Numbered from the stretch's first letter, positions 1-13,829 are shown. The stretch: 64,000 nt of DNA from Saccoglossus kowalevskii (GCF_000003605.2 NW_003122440.1:1937-65936); one strand, 5' to 3'. Notes: generated from the sequence alone by a model not told the origin. Numbers and translations: made by a program.

Positions 1-2000
1 ATATATATATATATATACATGATATATATGAAACTGCCATCGGGAACATATCAAACCACACGAGCGTAACGCATACTTCGGGCTTTAAAAAGAATTTGAA
101 ATCAACAACATATTTTTGAATACAATATGTTCGTCAAATTGTATCCTGCATATTAATTCTATTTAGTGTTTTCGGTATTAAGTCGCTAACACTTCCCCTT
201 TTAAATCAGTTTCAACCTCCTACACGCCAAATTGCAGTGTAAGTGATAATGGCGACCTTGGAATGATGTCATTTAATAAAATAATTATCGCGAAGTAAAC
301 TACAGATAGCTATTTTACGCCCCCATGGAGTATAGAAAACCTAAGCAATAGTATCCTCGAGGCATCATCATCAATTGATGAAAAGAAACACATTTTAATG
401 ATTTACAGAAATGAACATGTGTCAGCATCAACAGCGTTATACATCTATATATATATATATATATATATGTATATAATATATCCACCCGCCTGTCATGAAA
501 TCAACCATCTGGGGATGAGTTGTATATTTCATTAGCCCACTATAATATTATTGATTATAATCAATGCATAAGATATAATTATACATTAATAGTGAAAGAA
601 GTCAATTGAATTTTGTAAGCCAATTAATGAGATATTAATAACACATTTATTAGCGTCAAGCCATGAATAACAAGTAATTTTCTAATGTATTGCATATATA
701 TATAAAGGAAGCCTGGCGTGAATGATTTCTTTCATAAAAGTCTGGCTGCAATTATTGTTGGACTCCGCGGACAGATGTTTGTAGTGAGCGTAAGACATTG
801 TTCGAACAATCGTGAATTTGAATTGAAAACGACGAGAGACAGACAAATGACTGTCGAACAACATGGTACTAGAATAAAAATCGAAGACACAATGCATTTA
901 CCTTTAAATGATTTATATTATATGAAAAACAAAACGAAACGATCGTTAGGTTTTCATTTCTCCAGTAAATGACACTTATTTGCTCAAATCCTCAATATAT
1001 AAAGCTCAGACAGTTTGGAAGCAGCCTAGCTGGCCTAGTAACGATGACAATAAGAATAGGTCAGACCAGCTCCCCCCCTCCTCCCACCGAACAACTATAC
1101 TCTTGTACTTTAATGTGTACTGAAAAGCAAAAGGTTCATTATGATTTTAAGAACGCGCTCGGGACCACGTAACGTGCCTAAATAGGGATAGTATCACTGT
1201 TGTATGGACTCACTTTAGTCATCAACGTATCTGATACACGTATGCCATTAAGCGTCTGTTTTTGGAAACGTCAACGTACGTTGTACCAAGAATGTCGTAT
1301 AAATTAATTTAAACAGGTTAAAAACCTCGCGTGGGCGATTGCTTTTGAGCTTATTAGGACGGCAAAAATAGACATGTGAGGGGGTAAATCAATCCTCAGC
1401 GTCATTCAACTGTCAATCATTCCCCCCTCCCAGGATATACGTATGATTAAGTATTCATTGTAATTACACATGCATTGGTATCATCAAAGGTCACATGATC
1501 TTATCGAGATAGTAGTTTTATACATACACAGTGGCAAAAATATAACCACCAGATTTTAGTGAAGTTTTTAATATGCGATAAAATGAGAACATCTAAATTT
1601 TAATTATTATTGATATTGACATTGTATGTTCATGAATACAAGTTATCATGAAATAAACACGTTCTACTGAGTACCCACGTTTATCGACTGTTCATGTACG
1701 TTCAATAACAATCACTGCACATGCGTATTAGTGTTTTTTGTGCTGCAAAGACATTTTTAGTTTAAGATTCAACATAATCCGATTTGGTCATCAACTTTCA
1801 AAGATAAATTATAAATAAAGATGAAGATAAATAAAAATAAACAATGATATTTTAAAAAAATCACGTTTTCATTAATATTGTCATGTCATGCCGAATCGGA
1901 AATAGTTGTGCGGCCATCTTAGCTTTTTGGCAAGATTTGTGAAATCCAAATTGTGAAACCGTTGGTATGTTGGTATGTATGACAATGATAAAAATGTAAG
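1..2000. other. Non-coding stretch with (AT)n tracts
   Basis: No recognisable gene. The window opens inside an (AT)n tract (1-17) and there is a second one at about 446-475. The open frames here are short (under 90 codons), lack family motifs and overlap on both strands. A C-rich patch at 1071-1087 is the only marked departure from AT-rich composition. Confidence 0.7.
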
Positions 2001-2192
2001 TGCACCATGGGAAAACCGTAACGGTGCACCATGGGAAAACCGTAACGGTGCAGCTTGGGGAAACCGTAACGGTGCAGCATGGGAAAACCGTAACGGTGCA
2101 GCATGAGGAAACCGTAACGGTGCAGCATGGGAAAACCGTAACGGTGCAGCATGGGAAAACCGTAACGGTGCAGCATGGGAAAACCGTTGCGG
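2001..2192. repeat. 24-bp minisatellite, 8 copies
   Basis: Eight head-to-tail 24-bp units start at 2001, 2025, 2049, 2073, 2097, 2121, 2145 and 2169. The unit begins TGCASCATGGGAAAACCGTA and ends ACGG. Copies 1-2 have CACC where later ones have CAGC; copies 3, 5 and 8 carry private substitutions. Because 24 is a multiple of 3 and the unit has no stop in several frames, open frames run through it on both strands (for example an 8-residue repeat VQHGKTVT on plus). I read these frames as a by-product of the array, not as a gene: there is no non-repeat domain on either side and codon choice is fixed by the repeat. Confidence 0.95.
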
Positions 2193-3255
2193 TAATTTGA
2201 CACTGTGTTATGTGGGATATAAATAAATAAAAATCTAATATAATGAACGTCTTGTGTAAATGTTCTTTGCAAAATGTCATATACCTTGTACTCCTTTATG
2301 CATACAGGGAAAAGATGACGTCATCGTTTTATGAGACATTATTTGATTTTAATATCATATTACACCTTTACGGCCTTAGTTATCCGTGTCGGGTTAGCCA
2401 GGTTACGCGCATGTTTATTTCATTTTACAAAGACTCCGCCATCTGAATTTTAAACAAATGTGTTATTTTGTTAAGTGTTTTTTTTCACGTTCATGATTAA
2501 TGTTCTCTAACAGGAACCACCGGATTAACAGTCATGTTTAATGTGCGATTCCATTAACATGAAAAAAGAAGGAAAGCAATGCAGTTTCAGATGGAGCATT
2601 TCTGAATCATATTCAACACGATGTGGACATTAATTGGCATGTTGAGTAATATACACTGTATGGATTTTGGGTTCGCGTGGCATTCTGAACGATTACGCCA
2701 CGTGCATGGTCACGTGGCCGCAGTGATGCGATAGATGTATATTCAAAGGGAAATTTTAATAATTATTCCACGAATGGCCTCGAAATATCACGTGATACTG
2801 AAACCAGCAAGTCTTCTAATTGTGAGTGAGACGATCTATCTTTATCGCGAATACATCGACCGTAAAAGATCGATGGATATGCGTTGACAGCAATGCATTA
2901 TTTCTAATGTAATTGCTGATTGTATATCGTTTGTTCATCTCGAGATGTTGTAAATCTGCCCTCTAGTAAATGGGCATCGACCTCATAATATCAAGTGTAA
3001 TTACACAATCAATTCATTCATGCATTGACAGTCAAGTTCAACTCGACCGTGATCTAGGCAATAAATTAACGCATATAACCGTGTTCAGGAAATTACAGCT
3101 GCGAAAAATTCAACAATATTCCTCAAATCACAGATACAACATTATTTTAACCTTGAATAAGTACAAAATAAATATATTAAATGAGTGATTTCCCATATAA
3201 TTCAGCCAAACGGTTCTTAGGATGTCTTATTTATTCATTGTTTAGTCCTATATGT
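2193..3255. other. Non-coding stretch
   Basis: No gene recognised. It contains a perfect 12-bp palindrome at 2314-2325 centred on a cAMP-response-element core. The rest is unstructured AT-rich sequence. Confidence 0.6.
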
Positions 3256-3370
3256 AGAATAGAATAGAATAGAATAGATCAGAATAGAATAGAATAGAAT
3301 AGAATAGAATAGAATAGAATAGAATAGAATAGAATAGAATAGAATAGAATAGAATAGAATAGAATAGAAT
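3256..3370. repeat. (AGAAT)n microsatellite, about 23 units
   Basis: A pentanucleotide array of 115 bp, with a single variant unit (AGATC) at 3276-3280. On the minus strand it reads (ATTCT)n and directly follows an AATAAA-containing sequence, so it may be the repeat tail of a retroelement (see the adjoining feature). Confidence 0.95.
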
Positions 3371-3560
3371 ACAATAGATTTATTGCACCAGACATTGTAC
3401 ACTGTCAGAAACTGAATAAATACTAAATATATATATTGTTTCTGGTGGGGACGAGAGAGGTAGTTCTAGCAGAACTAATCTCGTCTCTGTAAACATTGGA
3501 AATGCATATCACACTCAATTTGTGCGATACACCATGTCGGCAATTGCTGTAATTTTTAGA
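3371..3560 (-). mobile_element. Possible 3' end of a non-LTR retroelement
   Basis: Read on the minus strand, this stretch ends with a polyadenylation-like AATAAA (about 3378-3383), then a few bases, then runs straight into the (TATTC)n array at 3256-3370. A 3' untranslated region followed by a short tandem-repeat tail instead of poly(A) is a known feature of several LINE clades and of SINEs mobilised by them. No coding part is seen upstream, so this would be a strongly 5'-truncated copy. The family is not identified; the left boundary at about 3560 is arbitrary. It could also be ordinary sequence next to a microsatellite. Confidence 0.35.
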
Positions 3561-6500
3561 TGAAAACATTGTAAATATGCAAATTTATTTTCTGGAGTAC
3601 GTGATACTCGATTTCACCGGAAACTCGATTGAGGTTGAATCTTGTCCAGTACCGTCATCGTTTTGCTCAATGTTCACATTATACACTTACCAGTCATGTT
3701 ATGGCGTGATAGACAATAGTGTAATAGACTTTAATAATTTTTTTAGCGATTACAACAGATTGTATGACGTACTAAAATACCACGTGACACTTAGGCCCTG
3801 GCTGAGATCGTCAGATCACGATTATAATTACCGCGACATGTGGGTCGGGGTGGTGGTGGGGGTCAACCGAATGTAAAGCGTATTCGAGTCTGTGCTTTGG
3901 ATAACGGTGAACTCTTCAAAATAGTGCACGCGGCACGGCTGCGATATACCATGGAAGGTAGAAGGATAAACGGAGTAGCATTATGCAAAATAGCGCGTAA
4001 TAAATTCTTCTTTCAATATGATTAGTATTAAAGTCAGAAAGACCTACTTTATCTACACTGTGTTAACGCTCTCTCATTACCAATCACAGTGTTTCCTGCC
4101 ACGAATTTTAATCCTAATCTTAGAAAGCCATGGTTTTTTGATTAGGGCTTTATCGCTTATTTAGTAATGGATAAGTATGCTTGCACTTGTGCTAAATGCA
4201 TATCAATTGAATATCTGTACTTGTACACAATATTGCACGAATTCATGTAGACCTTGACTATCCCATTAATTAACCGTGGCACTGAAACAAAATAACAAAA
4301 AAGTAGCGTGAAATGTGTCAGTAATATTACATCTAAAAATTCGCCCACGAAAAACAATCACTTCCCGTGCTGTATAGAATACATAAACGTCCCCCTAATA
4401 GTCATACAAATGTGAATAGGGGATAAAAAGTGGGAATTATGTTTCGACTAAAATTTAATATTAAGGCAGGTCACATGCAGGGATGAGAAAGTAAAGCAAT
4501 GATTAGATTAAATTAGGTTGGGGGTAATGTGCCATTTAAAAAAAGTGATTTCATTTTTGTAGATGTTGATTGATATGTTTCTATGGATACAACTATTGCA
4601 GTTGTAGCAGTATGTCAACATACGCCAGATTTATTTACACATGAATTCCGAATCAGTCTGCTGAGAGTTTAGCATAACAAACATTGCGCAGTAGGCTGGA
4701 AGAAAAGTTTGAGAAACTTTTAAAAGTAAAATCAATAAAGCTAATACCCCCGAATAAACAATCCAAATTGTTAACGCTCAATACACATGCAGTAATAAAG
4801 GTATATGATACATTGCCAAAATGTGAAAAAACAGAATGGCGTCACCACGTCGCTGAATGTCAAAGCCACACGACTTTTTAAGAATACCAAACTTCACATT
4901 AATAATTGCCTAAAATAAAAACAGGAGAGATAATCTCACAAAATTTACAAATCTAATGGAATGAAGAAATTTCATAAAAAAAGAAGGACATTTAATGAAA
5001 ACAAGTGTCAGCATGTTTTTGTCATATCACCCCAAACTTTGCAAATAAAGTGTGCATAGAATCATGGAAAGAAACGATGTGCATTGCCGTGTGATACCTG
5101 TCATAAAAGTGATTGACAGGTCATACTTGTTTTCAACTCTGGAAGGACAGCTGGAATCTACCAGGTGTGCTTGTTATTTACATAAGAATGGGTGTTTACA
5201 ACTTTACCAGGTGTACTGTTATGTGAATAACAAAAGATGATTATGATCTACTGACACAGCTGCTAGCAAGATCACGTTCCGATTGGCTCATGTGGAAACC
5301 CAGGTGGCGTCAATGTCTTGTCTACCCAAAACTAGCAGTGAAAGAACCCCATATTCAGTGTGAGTTCCGTGGGTGCCCTCTCAGTAGCAATAAGCAGGCC
5401 TTACACAGTGATAAAAAGTAATCTGCATAGTTTTCAAACGTTTTTTTTTATGTTGATGCAACACAATTACGGACAATTAATCGTGTCATGCATTCTGTAT
5501 CAACTGATAACGGATATAAATAATAAAGTATCATACCCTACATTCAAGGCAAATAAATGTTTTCTCAGCTCGGTCAAATTTTCTCAAATAGCTAGTGTCA
5601 TCATAGTTACACGATTAATAACTTTGAGCCTCTAACATTATCTAATAAAAATCCACTTAGTTTAATATTGTGTGCAAAATAAAGATAATACAAATATTAA
5701 TTATTTAAATACATAATTGACAAGGATGGTGATTTATTTCGTATCAAGTTGTTAATGTCATATCATTCTATGGTTATATTAACTCCAAAATAAATAAATC
5801 ACGGCAGAAATTCAATTTTAAAATGAAATTAAAATAAGATACTTCTTCACTTTCTATAGAGAAACAAAATAAATGAGATGCTATTTTTTAAAAATGTTTA
5901 ATTGACAGCTTAGAAGAAATGTTTTCACCTTACTAGTGTAACAACATGAAATTAACGCCAGAAAAACAAGAAAGTTAACGATTACGATATTAGTTGTTTT
6001 AACAACGTCATCGTCAAGACTACGTAGTCGCTCGAACGCAGCGAAAATGATGATACTGACGATCTTAACCGTCGAAATGAGAGCACGTTTAAACAAAGCC
6101 TGATTTAGTAAATGCGGAACAGTGTAATGAACAGTCCTAGGGGCAAAAATAAATATGAACACATCATAGACTTGTGAGTGTAAGCAATATGCATAAATAC
6201 AGTATTTCTCTTGCGATCGGTTTATGATAAGATATTTTCAGTCGGTCGCCAGTTCTTCACTGACCGAGCTCGCCATCATTATAAATACAGAACAAATTTA
6301 AATGAATGATTTCAGGGATCAATGGTTTAGGGACACATTTGTGCGCAACGCTGAGTATTAACTAGTTTCTCGTTATTCGCGCGGAAATTTGGTTCATGGC
6401 AAAGAGAGAAACGGGAGTAATATACATACATAATATTATAACCACAATAGTTTACGGCAAACCAGCAACTGATCTAGCATGGATTGGAATCCAGGGACCG

Positions 6501-9089
6501 ATTTACGTACTGGGAACAAGATCACCATCTGTGATTGATAATAAGAGATTATAGGTTCTCTTCTCATAGCAATTGCACTAACGGTAGAGTCAGACACAGT
6601 TTTGTAACTATATGGCCGAAGTAAGCGCGCTCCACTGTCTATTTAATGTTATTAGAATGTGATCGATAACGTTCATTTTAAACTCTAGTACAGAATTTTA
6701 TATTAAGCGTAATATATGACAGGTTTGTACAAATTACTAAAAGGGTTATCTATCACATTGCGTTCCATTTGTAAAAATTTCTTTGTTTAGGATGGACACG
6801 TATTGTGATATCAAGCAAGCATCTGCTCTGATGGTAATTAAAGCTGAAGACTACACTAAGAGAATTACACGATTACGTCGCTTTGCGCGTCACACTGAAG
6901 ACCACAGTTATATATGACAAAACCGATGATACGAACGGTTTTGTCAACCATTACAAGTGTATATTATGAAAACTCAGTCAATTAATTGTGAGTTAATTTA
7001 ATTTGGTTGGTTGAGATAGTTTTATTATCACTGCAGAGTGTGCATTCATCCGTGAATTGAATCTCTAACGGTCTCTTTGCCATTCATTTCTAATCCATCG
7101 TTTTTATCCAGTCTGTGATATTCCCTAATAGACATAACGACACGCCTCGCTGCTGCTTACTTATATTCCCATCAGAGGTGTACTCGTCATCTTCGCTCGA
7201 TTCGCTCACTGTGTATTTCTCATTGTGTGCCGGCATGCGGCGGCCATTAATCACTGAAACGTCAGCGAGGCATTACTGTATACAACAAAGTCCTGTTACG
7301 TGACGCATGACCACACGCTATCATGTTAGCAGACTGATCACTTGTCGCTGTTTTTATTGCCATCGCATCAACTCAGCAGATGACCCAATTATCTCACAAA
7401 TGCAATTAACAACTTTAAGAGAATATTATCACACATTTCTTATGATTGATGTCCCGGAGTAAACGCGTGTTTTCGTGCTTGTTTTTCCCCTTTACATACA
7501 TTTACTCTCATTTAGCTGCGATTTGATATTCAGCATGCGTTGCGCGAATGGTGACCCCATTTTATTTCACGGCCCTTCATATAATCGAGCAGTTGTACGA
7601 CCCCTGAAGGGCAAGCAGCTTTTATATGCGCGTGAGACAATCCAGTGCCACGCAATAAAGCAAGGCAATGTTTATCGTGTTTATATTTTACATCGACCTC
7701 AAATAAATGTCTGAATTTAAATTTGTCCTACAAAAAAGCGGAAATTATCAACAGCAAATTCTGTGTAAAATATAACCATTTTATCGAATTACAATAAATG
7801 AAATCATAATTTTACAATAAAATAGACAATAATACAATGCAAGACAGTTCTTCATTTAAATCCGATTTTATTGGTAATGTTATTTTTGAAGTATTTTGAA
7901 AACTTTTTGTTAATTTTTTTTATAATACTGTTAATATTTCTCTTAATGTGATTTGTATTCATGTTTTGTACAGCGGTGTGTCACGCTTAAGATGTATTTA
8001 TGATATATATACATACAATATTATTATTATTATTATTATTGGTTACGTTTCTGAGCTAGAAGTTTGATGCCAACAAAGTATTAGCATCGTAATGGTAAGA
8101 AATTCATTCGAATGAAGCAGAATTTGAAGGAAGCCAACTCTTTTAATTTCACATTCATATATATTGAGGACGCATATTCAAACAACAATTCTCACTTTAT
8201 ATGCGAATAAAATATACAGCTAAACTACAATCTAATTAGACTGCAAAACATACGCTTTACAGGACTATCTCACTCTCTATTACCTATTGTGTTTACATTT
8301 CCAAGCTCATTCACTATGCGTTGACCTGTGGTACATGTGCGGACACTGTCTTCTTCCGAGAAAGGACTAGCATATGTAAAATATGTATTTTCTTCTACGT
8401 GTTTCTATGGCCAGTTTGTGTACACATACATCGTATCTGTGAATTCAATTTCCATTCGATTATATGGGTAATGGCTTTGCACATTGCTTTAATGAATCCA
8501 TATGTGAATCTAAAAGCATGTGAATTTCAAATTTTCATGATAACTATATATACAACCTCAAAACCAAAAATGTTTGTTCATAAACTTAAAATGTTATGTT
8601 TTTGTACATTTACATAATGTAATATAAACGGTTTATTGCAAATCCAATTCAACTTTTGATGACTTGGAATGTTTTGCATGTAGGGAAAAAGGTCAAATTC
8701 ATAAATATTGCTACAATGGTTAATCTGTTGCTATGTAAAACTGGGAACACAGAAAAAGAAAGCACAGTAAATCTAATACTAAGGACGTTAAGGTTGAAAA
8801 ATCACTACAATATACATGTACATCTATTCAATTGTACAACGAAGACCATTGTGCTAAAAAGAAGATTAATTATAGTAGAAATTTACAGGTAAAAATAAAC
8901 TTTTTTGACTGAGTTTAAATTTAATTGACAAACTGCTAATGATTTGAAAATACAATAAATTCTTTTTTTAAAAACCTGAAACAGATTGAATCACACTAGA
9001 ACTTGTGTTAAATAAATGTGCAATTATATGAAATAGAACGTGGTGCAATCGCTATTACAGGCATATTAAAAACAAATAAACATGTTCAA
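3561..9089. other. Long non-coding stretch
   Basis: About 5.5 kb without a recognisable gene. Open frames are all under 100 codons and have no family motifs. Notable items are a G-rich patch at 3841-3865, a perfect 10-bp-stem inverted repeat at 6916-6945 (listed separately) and a (TTA)n tract at about 8018-8040. Confidence 0.6.
6916..6945. repeat. Perfect inverted repeat, 10-bp stem
   Basis: GACAAAACCG at 6916-6925 is the exact reverse complement of CGGTTTTGTC at 6936-6945, with a 10-nt loop. No gene or transposon end is recognised beside it. It may be a chance hairpin or a transcription-factor dyad. Confidence 0.7.
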
Positions 9090-9720
9090 CAACAAAACTA
9101 AAGCATATAATAGGGATAAATTAAACAAAGTATTTGTAGAATTTATATATTTATAAAAAAAGCTTGTGATAGCATATGACTAAAGTGATAGCACTGTATT
9201 ATAAATTGTTAAAGAATAATATTACTGGAAACATTTATCATGTAATCAAAAGTATGTATGGGGATGGAATGAGTCAGGATTTCAAATCACTCAAAGGTGT
9301 AAAACTATGGTGTAACATCAGGACAATTCGTTTCAATGTGTTTCTAAATGATCTACCACGTCAACTAGATGAGTCACGTAAACCAATGAAAATAAACAAC
9401 ACATCACTTAGTAGCTTGCTATATGCTTGATGACTTTGTATTTGTGCCAAAAACAGAGGAAGTTTTACAGATCTGTTTCAATAAGTTGGCATTGTACTGC
9501 AGTATGTGGTACCTTAATGTGTATGAGGTTGGGGAGATTATCAAAAGAAACACATGTTGGGCATCAAAAGGAAGAGGAGTTGGTGATCTGGAAAAATGTA
9601 TTTCATTATTCAAACAAAGATGTCGAGTTTTCGTTATTCAGGACTGGCAAAGTAACTCATCTTAATTGAAAATGTATTCAAAATATATTCGGGCGGGAAT
9701 TGTATTTGAATTCTTATTGA
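9090..9720 (+). pseudogene. Decayed LINE reverse-transcriptase fragment
   Basis: Remnant of the RNA-directed DNA polymerase of a non-LTR retrotransposon (Jockey/CR1-like superclade by eye; clade not resolved). Blocks in order: FVEFIYL (9133-9153) followed by KACDSI (9159-9176), matching the FxDxxKAFDS motif A region; then LYYKLLKNNITGNIYHVIKS and the motif B region KGVKLWCN...FNVFLNDLP, normally KGVRQGCxLSPxLFNxFLNDLP; then NNTSLSSLLYA and, one base out of frame, DDF, the YADD catalytic box (9422-9434). The RT thumb follows (FNKLALYCSMWYLNV). A C-terminal-like block (LFKQRC..FVIQDW, then GRELYLN at 9691-9711) comes too soon, so several hundred bases seem to be missing. At least three frame changes and several lost motif residues make it a dead copy. 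The endonuclease domain and 5' part are absent. Confidence 0.85.
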
Positions 9721-11988
9721 CATCATGTTATGAACTCCCTCGGGGACAAATCTGTCCACCAGCAGTGAACACCTGTACTGTGAAATTCTATACATATTTT
9801 GTCACAGTACACTAATGCAGGCGCCATCCAAAAAGAATGAACACAATGTGGCCCCATCTTCTTAGTTTGCCTGCCCATTATAATTACCATTGATGACGAC
9901 TTTCAATGACACTCAGTGAATATGTGAATAGCCGTCTACATCAGCCTGACAGAATAGCACCCACTTGGAAGTTTGTTCTATTATCAACGTGGCCACATAC
10001 ATTGATGTGGCGTGGCTGTCACTGTCAAATTGTCAAAATCGCTATGGTTAGTCAAGACTGAACGTTGGAATTCACCTTCACAAGCTGGTGATTCAGTTAC
10101 GTATAAGTGACATATTATGGACTCCAAATAAAGCCCTTCATCAAATTCATAACTGAGCTCTGAAAATAAACGTATGATTTTGTTGTTATATTTATAATTT
10201 GTATTAAGTCTGTACTTACTTGCTTTGCTGACTCAAAAAAGGAAAAACATGTTGTCTTGTTCGGCTTCAATCTGTAAAAAACAATAAAAATCATCTCCAT
10301 ACAATGTTTTGAAAGTTGTCTTTGTCTGTACAATTAAGTTGGCATATTTTCAATTTAAAATTTAAAATCGTTTGGATGTGCTGTTATTTCTACCTTCTAC
10401 CTTATGTCCACAGGGAAGTATTGAGGACGGAAGAAAACAAAACAAAAAGTTTTAAAACCTTACTCTAAGGAAGACTAAACAGGATGAATGAAAGTCAATC
10501 CAAATTCTATTCTCCACATAAAAATATGAACATTATGAAACAAATGTACCCCTAGATTGCAACGGAATTGCTGAAATAAATGACAGTGATAGTGGCTAAT
10601 AAGAAGCTCTAACCAGTCTGTGAAATGAATACATATTCATAAGAAATACGGTGAATGTCGTTGATTTATAACTTTATTAAAATACAAGAACAGGAAAATT
10701 TATTTATTGAATATTCAATTTTCCCATACATGACAAACCGAAAAGATCAGCGAAGTAAAGACACATGATCTGACCTTGTATTATCCGACGGTTGGAGACA
10801 ACAACGTCTTTACCAGTCACACGAGAGAGAAATTGTCGAGACATGAGCTTAGGGAAACACAACAGCTTGTGATTTATTTGTAAGTATTCCTAGAGGATTG
10901 GCCTTGTCGGATACATTTAATCAGCATCTCAATACTGTTCATTACAAAGCCCTTACGTCGTGCTCCTCAATATTTACTTGGAATACAATTAAGACTTATA
11001 CGACTTCTGAACTATTGGTTATGTTGCTGTAATAACCATGCAGAATCCTGATTTAATGATATTTACTAAATGGATTTGATCTAAAAAAAAGGTTTTATGA
11101 TGCACTGGAAATTAATTACTCCACCGACGTATCATATTTTGGGCGTACGAGACGCTGTTTATAAAGTTGATACGTCGATAGAAAATAATGATTTTATAAA
11201 ATTTTATAAATGATGTACATTCAAAAACTGTTATTATTCTGAATGACAATGCTTGTAGCCATCAACCTGAATTCCCAACAGATTCCAGCAATACTGTATG
11301 TGCTGTTAATGACCAAATGATGAACGCATTGGGCTAATGAACTTCTATTGAGACTTGTCTATCTTTGGCGAGAATGAACACATGTGAGTGGCATTGAAAG
11401 CAATGAACGCCGATGTGTTGTCTGAAATATATCTTGTTTTCTTTTCTTGAAGTGGTATTAATCAAATATAGATACAATTATACATTTGCGAGCAAAGAAG
11501 TGTTTAACAGTTTTGAATGTTTTGAATCTTATGTCACAAAAATATATTATAGATTTTATTTATGTTTGAAGAATTTATTTATTATTTCATTAAAGAGTGT
11601 TAACATCTCATGTATAGTAATAGACCGAATAGACTAGGATCCCACTTCATTTGAACACAGATTAATACTAAGCATTTGCACACCGAAGATGACATTATCG
11701 ATTTGCTAGAATCTTTGGGTGATAGCTTAATTTCGCGAATTTGGAGAACACATTTTGCAACAATGTATTGTCCCCAACGCTACCTTCATGAAGTTAAATA
11801 AAAAAAGAAAAAAATAGTTAAAAAGAAGACTAATTCCTCCAATTTCACATACAAATATATTAACAAAATGTTTTAATTATTAACAATTTTCGTATATGTG
11901 CTACACATTTTACTGTTTTGTACCTAGATCTTAATGTCGAATTTGACACGAAAGGTACAGATCATGTGCCTTCTACAATATCCCCCAG
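9721..11988. other. Non-coding stretch downstream of the LINE remnant
   Basis: No gene recognised. The first 100 bases may still be LINE 3' untranslated sequence; a small hairpin sits at about 9742-9757. The rest is AT-rich sequence with short motif-free open frames. Confidence 0.55.
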
Positions 11989-12052
11989 GTGTATATATAT
12001 ACATATATACGTATATACGTATATATATATATACGTATATATATATATATAT
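11989..12052. repeat. (TA)n / TACGTA microsatellite
   Basis: An alternating purine-pyrimidine tract built from TATATA and TACGTA units. It is self-complementary along its length and could extrude as a cruciform. No coding content. Confidence 0.9.
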
Positions 12053-13779
12053 ATCTACATAGATATTTGGCTTGGGAAAAATAAGGTATTTATATGATAA
12101 ATATGAGAAGGCGCCAAAATTGTGAATGACTAATATGCATATTGGCGCATGCTATTTTGGTTCGACCACGTCATCCATTTTGTCCATCTTGGTTAGCTAA
12201 AACAGACATACAGAATACAGGTATAAGGTATCAAAGGTTGGAAGATACAAGCCCTGAAGTTGTGGAAACCCGATTAGTCCATTCATACGAACGCGAGTGA
12301 GATGATGACGCAATTAAACGTAATATCCCACTCAATCTGCAATCGACAAAATCGTTTATTTTCATCTCGTAGATTTTAAAGATGACTTATTCAACCACTG
12401 AACAGCAGATTTCCGCCAAGTTTTATTTTGCGCAGATTTTCAATCTATTAAATAGCACGAGTGACCTCGCACTGTACAATAAACATTTTTGTAACAAGTT
12501 TAGTAGCTAAGGAAAGTATACGAAACGTGATGTCAACTTTTTGATGGACATAGAAACAAGGTTATTACTATATAATTACTACATTACACGTTCTATTAAT
12601 TGGTAATGAGCACGGACGTTTTATATGAGATGGTTTCACACCAATTGTGGGAAATCTCGGCTTTTGATGCATACAACTGAGAATTGCATAATGGAACTTA
12701 GCAGTGATTCACCTGTCGTGACGTTCATAATGTTATTCATCGTAACATGAATAGCTTCCATGACGAGTCGTTGAATCTTCACACTTACCATGCAACCTGA
12801 CTATGTGTTGTGAGATACAGCATTGTGAATATACATATTTCATTTTTTGTAAAGTTCAGACAGCCCGAGGGCAATTTCTTGTTGCTCTTCCAATTAATTC
12901 CACCGTGGAGAAAATGCCAAAGGCTAGTGAAATGAGAGGTGTTGTCATGGAAACACGCTGTTCAACCTACACAGTGACTTAATAATGTTTTTGGGTTGTG
13001 CTTTTATTGACATGCAATATCGTTAGGTTCTTTTTCAATATATCTTTTTTTTTAATTCAGGAATTCGAGTATGCTTCAAGGGACTGAGGCATACTTCCTT
13101 TTCAACGGGACCGCATTAAATTGTAACAATACGTAATGTTGTCGTCAACAAATTTCGAAAAACACTATCCAAGCGTGAGTTGAACTTAATAAGGTGCATA
13201 TAGCGCATCGATTATTGCTGCTAATGTTTCAATCTTGCAGTTCGCCGAACACAAAGTGTTGTACCCGTGTAATGCAGACATCGCAGAATAGGGCAATTGA
13301 CAGAAATTACACAATCGCACACAAATCTGGAATTTAGAAAACAATGAAAATGTCATCAAATGTCGCATTTCTACATTAAATTCCGTCGACGAGATCGCGA
13401 ACATGTAACCCAGATAACGTCATTTTAAAACATATTTTAGCTTGACTGTGTATAATACAAAATGTACAAATAAATTATTTCGATTGTGCGATATCGTAGC
13501 TGAGTTAGACTGGTGTAATTGATAGATATATGATTAACAGAGAATCAAATATTGTAGCAGTGTTTATTTCAGATTTAAGTGTGTCTTGTGCTGGACAGGA
13601 CTGTGGGCAAGGACATAACTGCGTGACATTAAGCAGTGATACTAATCTGTTTGGACTTAGTCTCGCCTTTTTTAAGAATTTGCCAAATCATAATTAAAAG
13701 AAACATGCATGAAAGTGTACGTGCGTAAATTTAGTAGATGTGGGATGACACGGGTTATAGATAGTGCATTATTTTGTAG
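12053..13779. other. Non-coding stretch
   Basis: No gene recognised up to the assembly gap. Open frames are under 75 codons and without motifs. Confidence 0.6.
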
Positions 13780-13829
13780 NNNNNNNNNNNNNNNNNNNNN
13801 NNNNNNNNNNNNNNNNNNNNNNNNNNNNN
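13780..13829. other. Assembly gap (50 N)
   Basis: Fifty consecutive N. The round number suggests a scaffold placeholder, so the true length missing here is unknown. Confidence 0.99.

Noticed and set aside
1861-2280. Overlapping minus-strand frames of 139 and 117 codons and a plus-strand frame of 66 codons
   Set aside because: All are carried by the 24-bp minisatellite, which has no stops in these frames. The non-repeat parts show no domain.
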